NCBI GenBank assembly: GCA_963814865.1
Contig: CAWFEN010000010.1
Location: 744,001 to 808,000, forward strand
DNA length: 64,000 bases
Source of the DNA: AP-15 sp963814865
GTDB lineage: Bacteria; Pseudomonadota; Alphaproteobacteria; ATCC43930; CGMCC-115725
Direction: 5' to 3'
Shown: piece by piece, positions 11,189 to 22,300 of the stretch
Layout: each line of letters begins with the position of its first letter
Numbering within the stretch: position 1 is the stretch's first letter
Notes under the pieces: model-generated
The model's input: only the letters and a program-made list of their open reading frames with translations
Told to the model about the DNA's origin: nothing
The model's database searches: none
Position numbers and translations under genes: made by a program

Positions 11189-11635
11189 TGAGCTGGGTTT
11201 AGAACGTCGTGAGACAGTTCGGTCCCTATCTGCCGTGGGTGTTCGAGACTTGCGAGGCGCTCTCCCCAGTACGAGAGGACCGGGAGGGACGCACCTCTGG
11301 TGGACCGGTTGTGGCGCCAGCCGCAGCGCCGGGTAGCTAAGTGCGGACGGGATAACCGCTGAACGCATCTAAGCGGGAAGCCCCCCTCAAAACCAGGTCT
11401 CGTCGAGAGCCGTGGAAGACCACCACGTCGATAGGCCGGAGGTGGAAGCCGAGCAATCGGCGCAGCTGACCGGTACTAATCGCTCGAACCCGCTCGATCC
11501 CAAAAAACCGCCCGCGTGCAGCGGCCAGCGCCAACCCCGGCGCCCGCGAGCCCGGCGGCCCCCAGCGAGGCACTTTCGACACCTCGTCGCAGCGCAGCTC
11601 CCCATCGCCACGCCGGCCCGCCGGCGGGCCGGGCC

Positions 11636-11755
11636 AGCCTGGTGGCCATAGCGAGGGGCCAAGCACCCGATCCCATCCCGAACTCGGCCGTGAAAACCCT
11701 CAGCGCCGATGGTACTGCGCCACGAAGGCGTGGAAGAGTAGGTCGCCGCCAGGCT
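11636..11755 (+). rRNA. rrf: 5S ribosomal RNA
   Basis: About 120 bases. The terminal helix pairs AGCCTGGTGG with CCGCCAGGCT. The CCCATCCCGAACTCGG loop and GGTAC-rich 3' half are typical. Bases 11501-11635 are spacer with no gene. Confidence 0.93.
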
Positions 11756-11759
11756 CGCC

Positions 11760-11817
11760 CAGCCCGCTGCCATTCAGCCCGCTGCCATTCAGCCCGCTGC
11801 CATTCAGCCCGCTGCCA
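11760..11817 (+). repeat. Nearly four tandem copies of a 15-bp unit after the 5S gene
   Basis: CAGCCCGCTGCCATT is repeated at 11760, 11775, 11790 and, partly, 11805. It lies in the transcribed 5S-tRNA-fMet spacer. It encodes nothing recognisable and could change copy number by slippage. Confidence 0.9.
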
Positions 11818-11880
11818 GCCCGCCCGCCGCCCAGACCCCGATCCGGTCGGCCGGCGCGGCCCGCCAATGCCGCCGGCTGC

Positions 11881-11922
11881 CAGGCCCGGCACAGCAGGCC
11901 CGGCACAGCAGGCCCGGCACGG
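11881..11922 (+). repeat. Three tandem 14-bp repeats before tRNA-fMet
   Basis: CAGGCCCGGCACAG occurs at 11881 and 11895, and with one change at 11909, ending nine bases before tRNA-fMet. Confidence 0.88.
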
Positions 11923-11930
11923 CATCCCGG

Positions 11931-12285
<355 letters not shown>

Positions 12286-12290
<5 letters not shown>

Positions 12291-12650
12291 AAAGAAGGTC
12301 GCGACGGACGCGTTCCTGCAAGCGCACGCGCTTTGGCGGCGTGCGCATCGAGGTCCGGTCTTGGCTTCTGAAAAATTATCCGCGCTCGATGTCACATTTC
12401 GTCCTGTCGAGCTCCATTCGATGATCCTTGAAATGGTATTCCGTGGCGCGCTCCTGCACGATGTAGCGGCACGCGTCGCGATCCGCGAGCGATCCCGGTA
12501 TGAGGAGCCGGTCACGATCCCATCCGAAAAAGAGGTGATGGCATTGTTGACAGCGGCGGACAGGTTGGCGAATTCCAAAAACCCACAGGTTCGGCGTTCA
12601 TGGGAGCGCTATCGCCCGATCTTGTACCTGGCTCAAGACTATCGCGGCGA
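12286..12650 (+). pseudogene. Tyrosine recombinase/integrase fragment
   Basis: An open frame from 12286 has ERSRYEEPVTIPSEKEVMAL and LTAADRLANSKNPQ, followed by WERYRPILYLA. These match the core-binding/catalytic boundary of a phage-type integrase family. The catalytic R-H-R-Y part is absent. At about 12650 the frame runs directly into an unrelated inhibitor-like sequence, so a deletion junction is likely. The N-terminal limit is uncertain. Confidence 0.55.
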
Positions 12651-13061
12651 TGTCTGGCTCTTGACGGAGCGCGACGCCGGAACGCGCATCGACGGCAGCC
12701 GCAACGATCTGTTTGTCTTCCGGCTCGAAGAGCATAGCGGCGGCGGCTATCTCTGGAACATCGACCAGCTCAAGGCGAGCGGGTTCGAATCGTTCGCGAT
12801 GAACTCGAGGCTACGGACGGCGAGGGCTTCGTGGGCCCAGTGATCAGATGGGTCACCGCGGCCCCGCTCGACACGCATCGGGGCTGCATGTCTCTGGATG
12901 AGCGCCGGCCGTGGGATCCCGAGCCGCCGCTATCGAGCCTCAACGTCGACTTTGACCTGACCGGCCCCGAAGAGGAGGGGCTTTCTCGCGCGGAGCGTCG
13001 GAGCTTGCTCCCCCACCTGCCTGGCATTTGCCGCCAGCGACACACATGCAGCGCTGCGTAG
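12651..13061 (+). pseudogene. I42 (chagasin-like) protease-inhibitor-like protein, frameshifted
   Basis: FVFRLEEHSGGGYLWNID resembles the GxxW loop of chagasin-type cysteine protease inhibitors. The frame breaks near 12800 and resumes in another frame as EATDGEGFVGPVIRWVTAA, then PLSSLNVDFDLTGPEEEGLS. The 5' end is joined to integrase debris. It sits directly before a papain-like protease remnant, so an inhibitor-protease pair is a reasonable inference. Family assignment is from the short GGGYLWN motif and is tentative. Confidence 0.45.
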
Positions 13062-13629
13062 CGGTTGGGTGCCGCTCTCCTGCGAATACGCCTTCTACCA
13101 GGCCCAGCGGCGGGCCGACCGCCCGCCGAGCAAAGGCGCCTTGCTGTCGTCGATGCTGGAGGGGCCGCGTCAGGACGGCCAGCCGGCGGAAAGCGGCTGG
13201 CCCTATCTGGCGGTGACGCCGGCCGATGCGGCATCCTGGGCACCGCCGGCCGAGGTTGGACCGCTGTTCGGCCGGGACGGCGAGAAATCCGGCCCCTCGC
13301 TCGATCAGATCATTCGCGAGCTGGACCAGGGGCGGCCGGTGATCATCCTCCTGATGCTCTCGCGGGCCTTCTACAATCCAACCGCCCAAGCCGTGGTCGA
13401 CCCGGCCGCCGGCGAAGCGCCGGAACCCGAGCGTCGTCACGCTGCCGTCGCGGTCGGCCATGGGACCGTCGATGGACAGCGGGCGATTCTGATCCGCAAC
13501 AGTTGGGGGCTGAAATGGGGCGAGGCCGGCCATGGGTGGCTGACGGAACAGTTCTTGGGCCCGCGCATCTTCGCCGCCGCCACGCTGATGGAGGAAGTCG
13601 ATGTATCTGCCCATTCCGCCGCAGCCTGA
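13042..13629 (+). pseudogene. Papain-like (C1) cysteine peptidase homologue, truncated
   Basis: The frame contains RRHAAVAVGHGTVDGQRAIL followed by IRNSWGLKWGEAGHGWL. These are the histidine and asparagine parts of a papain-family active site. The N-terminal catalytic cysteine motif (CGSCWAF) is not found; only SCEYAFYQAQ stands near its place. The protein begins without a clear start codon or ribosome site, so the 5' part seems lost. It overlaps the next gene start by 29 bases, as in an operon. Function, if any, was probably proteolytic or an inactive homologue. Confidence 0.55.
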
Positions 13630-14375
13630 CTGTGCGAGCGCGTGGCGCGAAGCCGTGCGGGCCGTCGACGGCCAACCCGGTCATTCGGCCTACAATGTGA
13701 TCATCGATGTCGCCCATCCGACCGCCGACAACACCCGGCAGGATCCTCGCATCGCGGTTGTCGACAATTTTCTTTCCGGTTGCGACAAATCGGTGCAAAC
13801 CGTCGCGAACACCATCTTCCCGGCTGGGCTCTATCATCGCTATGGCGCCCCGGCGTTCTTTGACGTGTTTCGCGACGACGTGCTGAAGAAAGTGCGCCGG
13901 AGTGAACGTTGGTCCGGCTATTACTTCGAGCGGATGATCCAATATCCGGTGCCGGCCGGAAAGCCGCTGAAATCAGCTCTGGGGTGTGGTCGAGCGGATC
14001 CGCGACGAGCATGTTCGTGCTCTGAACAAGTTCGAGCTATCCCTATTCGATCCGTCGCGCGATATCGACGGCTCGCCCTATGGCGGCCAGTGCCTCAGTT
14101 TTCTAAGCTTCAAGATTGTGCCGGGCGCCGTCAAGACCTTGACACTGACCGCCGTGTACCGGAACCACTTCTACATCGAGAAGCTGCTCGGCAACCTCAT
14201 TGGGCTGGGACGGCTGATGGCGTTCGTCGCCCGCGAAAGCAGTGTCGAGGTCGGCCCGCTCACGGTCATCTCCACCCATGCCGAGATCGACAAGCCCGGC
14301 CGCGTGCGCCGCTCTGACATCGCGGCGATGATCGGCAGGTTCGATCAGGCCAGGGCGCCGCCGCTCGCGGCGTGA
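13601..14375 (+). pseudogene. Thymidylate synthase-superfamily protein, one-base frameshift
   Basis: The first part (13601 to about 13970) has HSAYNVIIDVAHPTADNTRQ, VVDNFLSGCDKSVQTVANT and IFPAGLYHRYG. After a frame change it continues as RIRDEHVRALNKFELSLFD, then YGGQCLSFLSFKI, where the cysteine aligns with the thymidylate synthase nucleophile region. TAVYRNHFYIEKLLGNLIGL and SVEVGPLTVISTHAEID match the C-terminal fold. Removing one A from the run at 13970-13972 restores a single frame of about 257 residues. The substrate is unknown; dUMP, dCMP or a modified base are possible. It converges on the glycosylase gene with a 31-bp overlap. Confidence 0.65.
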
Positions 14376-15056
14376 CCGCCCGCCAGCGGGAGTTCGAGCG
14401 CCTCCTCGCGGGCCCGGTTCTCGACGACACCGTAGATCGCGTGGACGCTCGCGATGAACTCGCTTTGTCCCCCATAGCTCGGGTGCCGCACTGCCTGCAT
14501 CGGGATATCGATGCCGGCGAGCGCCATGCCGGCATCGCGGCCGATCGCAACGATGCGCCGGGGCTGGATCATCGCGATCAGCGCCGTCAGCAGCACCCAG
14601 GTGGCGTCACGCTCGGCGCGGGTGTGGCAGCGGTTCGAAAAAGGATCGTGCGCCGCATGGGGATGCAGCGGGAAGATGTTCCACAGAACCGCCGGTTCGC
14701 CGATACGTGATAGGACGCTCCCATACGATCGCCGCGGTGCGCTCGGCGACGACGGGGCCGCGCGTCGCGCGATCCAAGGCGATCCCGCCCAGGAAAACGC
14801 CGGCCTGACTGAGATGGATCTCGTCCGTGAGGGGGATGCCGGTCCGTCGACCGCCGCGGTATCCGAGATCGCGCGCGATCCAGATCGTATCAATGCGCGC
14901 GGCCAGCGCCGCTTCCAGGTAGCGCACCAAGTTGCGCTTGCGCACGCGAGCTGCGTCGGGACGGTCATGGACGGGACGGCAGTCGCCGCAGGGATTGAAG
15001 ACCGATGGAAGCCGCGTCTGGGAGAGCGCGGCGGCGAACGATTTGGGCGTCTTCAC
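14345..15056 (-). pseudogene. Uracil-DNA glycosylase-like protein, frameshifted
   Basis: The N-terminal part from GTG 15056 has RLPSVFNPCGDCRPVHD and a conserved IWIARDLGYRGGRRTGIPLT. After a frame break near 14700-14715 the C-terminal part reads EPAVLWNIFPLHPHAAHDPF and later RHPSYGGQSEFIA. The NxFPxHP and HPS motifs are those of uracil-DNA glycosylase families. Enzymes of this fold remove uracil or related bases from DNA. It follows the MazG-like gene by 31 bases on the same strand, so the two probably formed an operon. The break makes it inactive unless it is a sequencing error. Confidence 0.65.
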
Positions 15057-15087
15057 GGTAACGTCTCGGTACCCAATCGACGGTTCG

Positions 15088-16227
15088 TCATGTCGATGTG
15101 GATGCGTCCGCGACGGTGCTGACGAGGAAGCGGAACGCGGCGTAGCCCTGCAGGATCGCCTCCTCCCAGAGCCACAGCGGGCACTGCTCGGCCTCATAGC
15201 CCGCGACGAATTGCCGAACGTGCTTGAGAAGATCGAACGGCAGGTCGCCGCGCTTCATGTTGGCGAACAAGTCCAGCTCGATTGCCTGACCGAAGATCCA
15301 GGTCGTGACGCCTTCTTCGATGAGCGTCTCCCGCGCGCCATCTTGCGCGTCGTCGATCTTCGGGTCGCTCTTACGCTTCAACCGCAACAGCGACCGCACG
15401 ACCGGAGACCAGCTGAGTACGGCGACATAGGCGAAATGGAAGACATCGTGGAAGCGATAGTCGTCCGCCGTCATCGCGTTGTCGGTCAGCCGATCGCCGA
15501 TATTGATGCCATTGCAGCGCTGGAACACATAGGTCTGGCCGCGCACGGCGCGCTCGAAGACGTCGACGTATAGATCCCGCGGCAGCCTCTCTTCGGGTTC
15601 GGCATCGGCGTCGAGGGGCTTCGGGTAGATCCGTTCCCGTGGCCAGCGATCGAAGATCTTGGCGAGGTTTTTGATGGCCGCGGCCTCCAGCGTGACCCCC
15701 GGCATCATTGGCGGCGTGCACGAGGGTTCGGCTGATCGCGATCAGCCGGCCGGCGAGCGCGGACTGGTTGTCCGTCAGACAGCCGGCTTCGTGGTCGGCG
15801 ACGAGGAGGCCGACCTCGCCCGCGAGCTGGAGCAAGGTCTTCTCGAAGGCTGCGCTAGGTTCGGCCGGCCGCGGCATGATCTCCGGCTGCAAGGACGCGA
15901 AGGAGAGCGTGGCATCGCCGCCGCTTTGCCAATCCGAATAGCCCCTCCCGAGGTTGGCCGCGATATCGCTCAGCGCCAGGCCCCCTTGGCGGCGACGGCC
16001 GTCAGATACCACAGAACGTCGCCTAGTTCCTCGACGACGGCGCCGGCGTAGCCGATGTAGGACGCCCGATCGCGCTGCTTTTTCTTGACCTCGCTGAGAA
16101 GGCTCCCGGTTTCGCCGAACAGGCCCAACAACGGGAAGGTCAGCGATCCGTTGTCGCTGCGCTGGTCCGTCGTCAGGGCTTGCGCGGCGTAATCCGCGAC
16201 CGTGAGCGGGGAGAAGTCGTCCGTCAT
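15088..16227 (-). pseudogene. MazG-like nucleotide pyrophosphohydrolase, split by two frameshifts
   Basis: Three frames join into one protein of roughly 380 residues. First, from ATG 16227, LLGLFGETGSLLSEVKKKQR and GAVVEELGDVLWYLTAVAAK give the helical EExxE/ExxD metal-binding pattern of MazG nucleotide pyrophosphohydrolases. After a break near 15985 comes GLALSDIAANLGRGYSDWQ and LAGEVGLLVADHEAGCL. After a break near 15710 comes the C-terminal domain with NGINIGDRLTDNAMTADDYR, FHDVFHFAYVAVLSWSPVVR and IEEGVTTWIFGQA. This family hydrolyses nucleoside triphosphates. The start overlaps the stop of the ribbon-helix-helix gene (ATGA at 16224-16227). Confidence 0.7.
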
Positions 16228-16430
16228 GACAGCCGCCTCTTGCGTCGATCCGAAATGGCGTCCGGCGGCACGGGCACGCCGTAGGCCTGCAGCGCTCGAA
16301 GCACGATCACGCGGATCGGTTCTCGTGTCTCGGCAGCCCGAATTCCCAGGTGCCGCTTCGTGATCGCTGGCACCTGGATCTGGAGGTGCTCGTCAACCTC
16401 GTCGGGAGATGCCGTGGCCGTCTGTTTCAT
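16224..16430 (-). CDS. Small ribbon-helix-helix-like protein
   Basis: A 68-residue protein with LQIQVPAITKRHLGIRAAET and REPIRVIVLRALQAYGV. The pattern is a short strand then two helices, as in ribbon-helix-helix DNA-binding proteins and antitoxins. It is translationally coupled to the MazG-like gene and is the first gene of that three-gene minus-strand set, so autoregulation is plausible but not shown. It is one of the few unbroken genes of the island. Confidence 0.55.
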   Translation of the reverse strand: MKQTATASPDEVDEHLQIQVPAITKRHLGIRAAETREPIRVIVLRALQAYGVPVPPDAISDRRKRRLS

Positions 16431-16509
16431 GAATTCATCTTACCATGAAACCATGAGAAACGACGGGCAGAACGGGTTGCCCGGCCGGTAGGCGGCCGGA
16501 ATGCGCTTT

Positions 16510-17607
16510 TCACTCTGCCGCGGCCGGCCGCCGGCGAACCCGCCTTCCCCCCCGCGATCGTCTGGGTGATCGCCGCCCGAAACCGCGCCGCGTCGGGGCA
16601 TCCTCCGCGAGGCGCTGCGCGAGGGCTTGGATCAGCTCGTTATCGCTGTCCGAGCCGGGTCGGTCCCCCCTCTGCGCCTTGAGTGTCTTCGGAGCCCGCT
16701 CTCCTGCAAGAGCGGCGGCTATCTTTTTGGTGACGCGATTGGCGGCCCGCCTCGACGGGTCGTTCTGCACGTGAGCATAGATAGCCGTCGACCTCGGATT
16801 GGCGTGCCCAAGAATCGCGCCAGTCAGCGCAAGCGCCTCGCCCGTTGAGATAGCGGTTGATCCCATCGTGTGTCTCAACGTATGCGGGGTCACACCCGGC
16901 AGCCCGGCCTTATTGATGGCCCTCGACCACATGGTCTTGGTGCCTTGGAAATGGCCGTCTCCGCGTTCGGCGGGAAAGACGAAATCGCTGTCGTCTTGCT
17001 TGTCGATGCTCCTCAGGAGAGCCACGGCCGCGGCGCCGACCGGGCGGATGGAATTCCCGGTCTTGCTATGGTCGAGTTCGAGGAGACCCTCTTCGATGTT
17101 CACCTCTGGCCAGGTCAGGCCGGCGATCTCGTCGCGGCGGCAGCCCGTGAGGACCCAGAGGCGGGCATATTCAGTGCCTTTGGATTGACGCCTTCCCGCT
17201 CGAGTTCATCGAGGGCCGCGCCGAGACGTGTGACCTCCTCAAGCGTGAGGAAGCGCTTTTTTTTGTTGTCCGTCTTTCGCACAGCAGCGGTTTCGCACGG
17301 GTTGCGGGACACGATCTCGCGTCGTCCCGCAAAGCTGAAAACCGCCGAAAGGTCGCGCACGACCTTGCGCGCAGCACCCTCGCCGCCGCGGACGATAAGG
17401 CGCCTTCGTGGCCCGACCTTTCGTCGCGCGCGGTCTGGAATTGATTTCGGACACCCGCTTGTGACCCAGCAGCGGCACAACATGATTCCTAAGGCGCGCC
17501 AGCGTGAATTGCCTCGTGAGCGGCTTCATGGGTTCACCCTGCCGCTTGCCGCGCTGGATGACACTCCCTTCCGCCTCATAAAGATCGATCAGGCCGCTCA
17601 TCTTCAT
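16510..17607 (-). pseudogene. Tyrosine recombinase (phage-type integrase), broken in three frames
   Basis: The N-terminal core-binding part from ATG 17607 reads MKMSGLIDLYEAEGS and LARLRNHVVPLLGHKRVSEI. The middle frame has GGEGAARKVVRDLSAVFSFA and KKRFLTLEEVTRLGAALDEL. The C-terminal frame has TPHTLRHTMGSTAISTGEA, LGHANPRSTAIYAHVQ: the catalytic HxLRH, H (in LGH) and Y residues are visible. Frames change near 17430 and 17110. It probably once mobilised the island between here and tRNA-fMet. Confidence 0.78.
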
Positions 17608-17772
17608 TTCGCGGCGCTTCGCCCGCCGCTCGGACCTTCGGCGCCGCTTCTGCTTAGATTGTCGGCCACGATGAGAAAACTAAGCAGTTTCTACGCGATC
17701 GGGGGAAAGCCGCGGGATACGGCATCGGGTGTGCGGCGGTGGAGGTGGTCCGGAGTCCCGCGTGCGGATCGC

Positions 17773-18467
17773 CTAACTCTCGTTGAGCGCCTTCCTCAGA
17801 GCATCGGCAGAGTCGAGGTAGAATAGGGATTGGACGCGCGTCGCCACGTCGTCGGACAGATCAACGAGCGCGCGCTTTTCGCGAGGGCAGGCTCTTGATG
17901 CGGTTTTCCATGTCGCCGAGGCGCAGTAGACCTTCTCGTAAAGGTGGCGGGCCTCGTGCTCTTGGCGAGACAGCGAGGTGACGACAAAGCGCGGATTGGC
18001 CTCGCCTTGGGTCCACTCGGCCTTGGCGACGACCCGCCGCTCGCGGCTCCAGCTGTCCCGCGTCGACCAGGTGAAGTCCTTGAAGCGGCGCGCCGGCTTG
18101 CCGGTCCGCTTGCTCTCCTCTTCGGCCCCGGCGAGTTCGCTTTCGATCTCGCCCTTGAGGCGATCGTTCTTGGCCAGACCGAAGAGGAAATCCACGCCGT
18201 TGTTCTCGCACCAACGCATCAGGCTGTCGCGGGCAAAGCCGGAATCGGCGCGCAACAGGATGCGCACCGCCGGCCGGCGCTGGCGGATCTGCGCGACGGT
18301 CCGTGCCGCCTCTTCGATGCTGCCGGCACTGCCGTCGATATTGGCCGGACGCAGCTTGGCCGCCAGCAGATGCCGGCCGCAGAACACGTAGAGCGGCAGG
18401 TAGCAGTAATTGTCGTAATAGCCGTGGAAGAAGCGACCTTCCTGATGCCCGTGCAGCGGGTCGTCGG
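17773..18467 (-). mobile_element. IS1380-family transposase fragment
   Basis: A frame without its N-terminus starts FTDDPLHGHQEGRFFHGYYD and runs through ILLRADSGFARDSLMRWCE, then FLFGLAKNDRLKGEIESEL and FVVTSLSRQEHEARHLYEKV. This is the central catalytic region of IS1380-type DDE transposases, with the LRADSGF aspartate visible. Both the first catalytic segment and the C-terminus are missing. It abuts an IS3 orfA fragment. Confidence 0.7.
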
Positions 18468-18478
18468 TGAAATGTCAT

Positions 18479-18571
18479 GCCGTGCGACAATCCATGCAGC
18501 GTCTCGCCGGTGATGAACTCTTGCGCCACCTGTCGCTTGAACGCTGCGCTGGGGGAGCGATGCCTAGTCAT
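18479..18571 (-). mobile_element. IS3-family orfA 5' fragment
   Basis: The first 31 codons of a transposase OrfA remain (MTRHRSPSAAFKRQVAQEFI then TGETLHGLSHG). The sequence then switches to the IS1380 fragment. Bases 18600-18864 contain no gene that I recognise. Confidence 0.6.
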
Positions 18572-18864
18572 GGCTTTCATCCTGTGAAAGCCCAGCACCG
18601 ATGGTCAATTCCTAACCCGTTGCCTGTCCGCCCTCAGGGGCGCACTCCAAATAAGTGTCCAATCGAAAGGACCCGCGACGGCGCGAATTCCCATATAGGG
18701 GGTGGGGGTCGAAATTTGGATCTCGGCCGACCTGACTCGCTCGTCCTCGGCAGTCTTCGCCAGTTCAATCAGTTCCCGCATCATGTCCGGTGATGCATCC
18801 CGGGCGAGTTTACGGGCCTCGTGATAAAGCTCACCCCGAAATCTATGGCCGCAGAAGCGCTGCG

Positions 18865-19330
18865 CTAAGAAAGTTGCGGCCCTGCTGCGGTGGGAGGCGT
18901 TCGAGAGTTCGGCACCGGCGTTCTCGCTGGACTTCCCGCCTGACGGCGAAGCGGAGCATAGTAGCGAGGCGAGGCATTCGCCGTTGCAGGAAGCGTGCGG
19001 TTCAGGATGCGGAGAAAGCCGTCCAGCTCAACCGATCCCTCGGATTTGTCCCATATGATGCTCCCGGGATAGCGCACCGGAATTCGACGTCGTCTTTGCC
19101 TGATCGTACCGGTATAACGCCGGTGCGCCTCGGCGAAGGTCGCCCGCAGCCCGTGTTCGCGCTGCGGGGCGACGATCAGGTGGACAAGGCTCGGCAGCAA
19201 GCAGCAGGCCCAGATCTCGGCGCCGGCCCGGCGGGCCGCGTCGCCGATCGGACGCCGATCAGCTGGTAATCCTCCGTCGCGAAAAACACCGGCTGGCGGT
19301 TGGTGCCGCGTCGGACGATGGGGTGGGTCC
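18865..19330 (-). pseudogene. REP-associated (IS200-like, Y1) tyrosine transposase remnant
   Basis: GTNRQPVFFATEDYQLIG at about 19240-19300 and AGAEIWACCLLPSLVHLIVA with EAHRRYTGTIRQR match the RAYT/TnpA_REP family, but they lie in different frames. The metal-binding HUH motif normally reads NHVHLI; here it is SLVHLI, so the first histidine is lost. The frameshift and the missing residue make it inactive. Confidence 0.55.
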
Positions 19331-19383
19331 GAGCGGAAAGGAACAGGCGGACGCGTCACGGTATGCGCCGTCGGTCGGGTCGA

Positions 19384-22300
19384 TCAGGATGCCGGGCCGG
19401 AAACCGGCAACGGCGGAAAGAATAGAAATTCGCTGTTGATAAAGCACTCGATACTTTCCAAAATCTCTTGTGTCGCCTGCTCCAGCTCCCCACAACCGCC
19501 GCCGCGGCAACTAGCCCCGCCGCCGGCACCGCCACCCCCGCCGCCGGCACCGCCACCCCCGCCGCCGGCACCGCCACCCCCGCCGCCACCGCCGGGTCCG
19601 CCGGTCGGCGGCGGTGATACCGGCGTCGGGGTTGGTGCCGGCGGCGAGGGTGGCGCCGGGACGGGAAAATCTGCCGGCGGCCCGTTCTGTGTGGCAGGGC
19701 CTATACCAAGAATGTTCGAGACGATCCATAGTACGGCTCCCAAGAACGAGTCTCGGGGGTCTAAGCCACGCGGGTCCGTGAAATTTAATGGGTTGTTGAT
19801 CGCATAAGTATAGAGAACTCATGGCCGGCGAGTAGTGGTCGGATACCGCGAGCATGAGGCCGCTTGGTTGGTGCGCGGACCGGCTCAGGTCCATCGCCAT
19901 CCGCGCCCCGTTCACCTCCGCTAACGGATCGCGCGACAGCCAGCGCGCGGTGCGCGGATCGTAGGCGCGGTATTGCGTCAGGTAGAGCCCGCTGTCGGCG
20001 TGGTAGAGCATGCCGGCGTAGCGGAAATCGGTCAGCGGCCCGGTCGCAGGCGTCACCGTCGGGTTGCCGTAGGGGTCGTAATCGTAGGCCTGCACCATCG
20101 AGAACAGCGGGCTCGTCGCATAGACGTCGCGCACCGAGCCGAGCTGATCGGGGCCGTAATAGAACAGTGCCTTCGATGCAGGGATGGTCTCACCCTCGTC
20201 ATAATAGAGGCGGTTGACCGCGCTCGTCCCGTTCCGCGACTGGCAGATCCGCTGGCCGCACCAAATATAGTTGGTCGTGGTCGCTATGCCGGATACCGTC
20301 GTCGTTATCGCGACCCGGCGGTCTTGACCGTCATAGGCGAAGCTGGTCTGCTTTCCGGGCTGGGCGGTATAGGTGATGCCGACGAGCCGGTTATCGGCAT
20401 CCCACGCATAAGTGCGCGCGCCGTCGGCGACGAGCTCGCCGTCGGCGTCGGAGACGTAGGGCTGGGTCCCGACCTTAGTCAGCTCGTTGACATTGTTATA
20501 GGCTGCGGCGGTGGTGCCGAACGCGCTGATGTTGCCGGTCGGATCGAGCGCGTAGCCGTACTTCCCCTCACTGGTGGAATCGGCGCTCAGCAGCCGGTAT
20601 TCATTGTCATAGCCGATATTCCACGTTTGCCGCAGGCTCCCCGACTTCTCCTCCTTGATCTGGGTGATCAGATCTTCGGGCGTCGTGGTGTAATTGAATT
20701 GGCGCTCGCCAGTATGCTCGTTGGCGATGGCGGCGAGCCGCCGGTCGCCGGTATTGGACAGATAGCTCCACGCGGTGGCGACACTGCCGCCGGTCAGCTG
20801 ACGTAGGGCCAACTGGCCGGTCTGGCCGAGATAGCCGAGCGCGAATGTGCCGAGCGCGTCGTTATGGCCGGCCAGCCGGCCGATTGCATCGTACTGAAAG
20901 CTTTCGGCCGGCGCGCCGCCGACGGTGCGGGTGACGACCCGCCCGAGCGCATCGTAGGCATAGGCAATCGCGCCGCCGGGCAGCGGCCCGCTTTCCTGTT
21001 GCAGGCTCAGCGCGCCCAATGCGCCTACCGAGACATAGCTGTACGTGGTGGTGCCGGTGCCGTCGGTCATCGTCGTGATGCGCGGGAAATACGGATCGTA
21101 CGCAAAACCGACGCTTGGGGTCGGGTGCAGCGCGTTTTGATAACCGACGCCGGCCAATTGGTCGTCGAGCGCGTATTGATAATTCTTGATCTGGCCGAGC
21201 GCGTCGGTGACCGATTTGAGCCGGCTCGTCGTGATTTCGTAGCCATAGACGGTCTCGGTGCCGTCGGCGTAAATCTTGGCGGTCGGCCGGCTCTCGACAT
21301 CGATGTCCCAGCTCGTAACATGACCGTTGGGGTCGGTCAGGCTCTTCAGCGTGCCGTTCTCGTAATAGGCGTATTGCGTCTCGTGGCCGAGCGGGTCGGT
21401 GACCGAAGTCAGGCGGCGATCGGCGTCGTAGGCATAGCTCCACACATGACCCTCGCGGTCCTTGAGCGAAGCGAGGTCGAGCCTGTTATATGTGTATTGC
21501 TCGGTCGTGCCGTCGGGATAGGTCGCTTGGGCCAGGCGGTTTGCCGCGTCGTAGACAAAGCTGACGGTCCAGCCTTTGGAATCGGTATAGGTCGCAACCC
21601 GGTCGAACGAATCGAAGGTGAAGCTCGCCGCAGTCTTGCCGTCGGCGTTGACGATGGATGTCAAATCCCCGGTCGAATTGTAGTCATAAGTCGTTTTCTG
21701 CCCGAGCGGGTTGGTCATCGAGGTCGGCTGGCCGGCGGCGTTGTAGGTGTAGGAGGTGGTCTGCCCGGCGGCGTCGGTAGCGGTCAGCGGCCGGTGGCGG
21801 CTGTTGTAGGTGAACGCGGCGATCGTCGCATTCCCGCTGGCGGTCGTCTGCGCGACCGAAACGACATCGGTCTGATTGGCGGCGTAGGTAAGCAAGGTCT
21901 GCCGGCCGACGGGGTCGACCAACTGGGTCGGATTGCCGGCGGCGTTGTAGGCGAATTGCCTCAGCTGGGTCTGGCCGTTGTCGAGCACGCGTCCGATTGC
22001 GGTCGGCATATCATAGGTGCCGGACGCCGCCGCGCCGATGGTGGAGAGCGAATTCCCTGGATAGTTGTACCAGACCCGGCCTTCGAGCGGCTCCTTGCTG
22101 CTTTCGACAGTGTCCCATTCGAGGCTGATGTTGTTGGCGTCATGGGTGAAATGCGTGATTCGCGCGTCGGCATACTCGCAGCCGCCGGAGGGGGCGCAGC
22201 GGCCGACCGCATATTGATGCTTGTCCCAGTGAAAGCTGTCGCGATAGTTGAGGTATGCGTTGATCGGCGCGATAATTCCGTTCGGTACATTACGGTCGGA

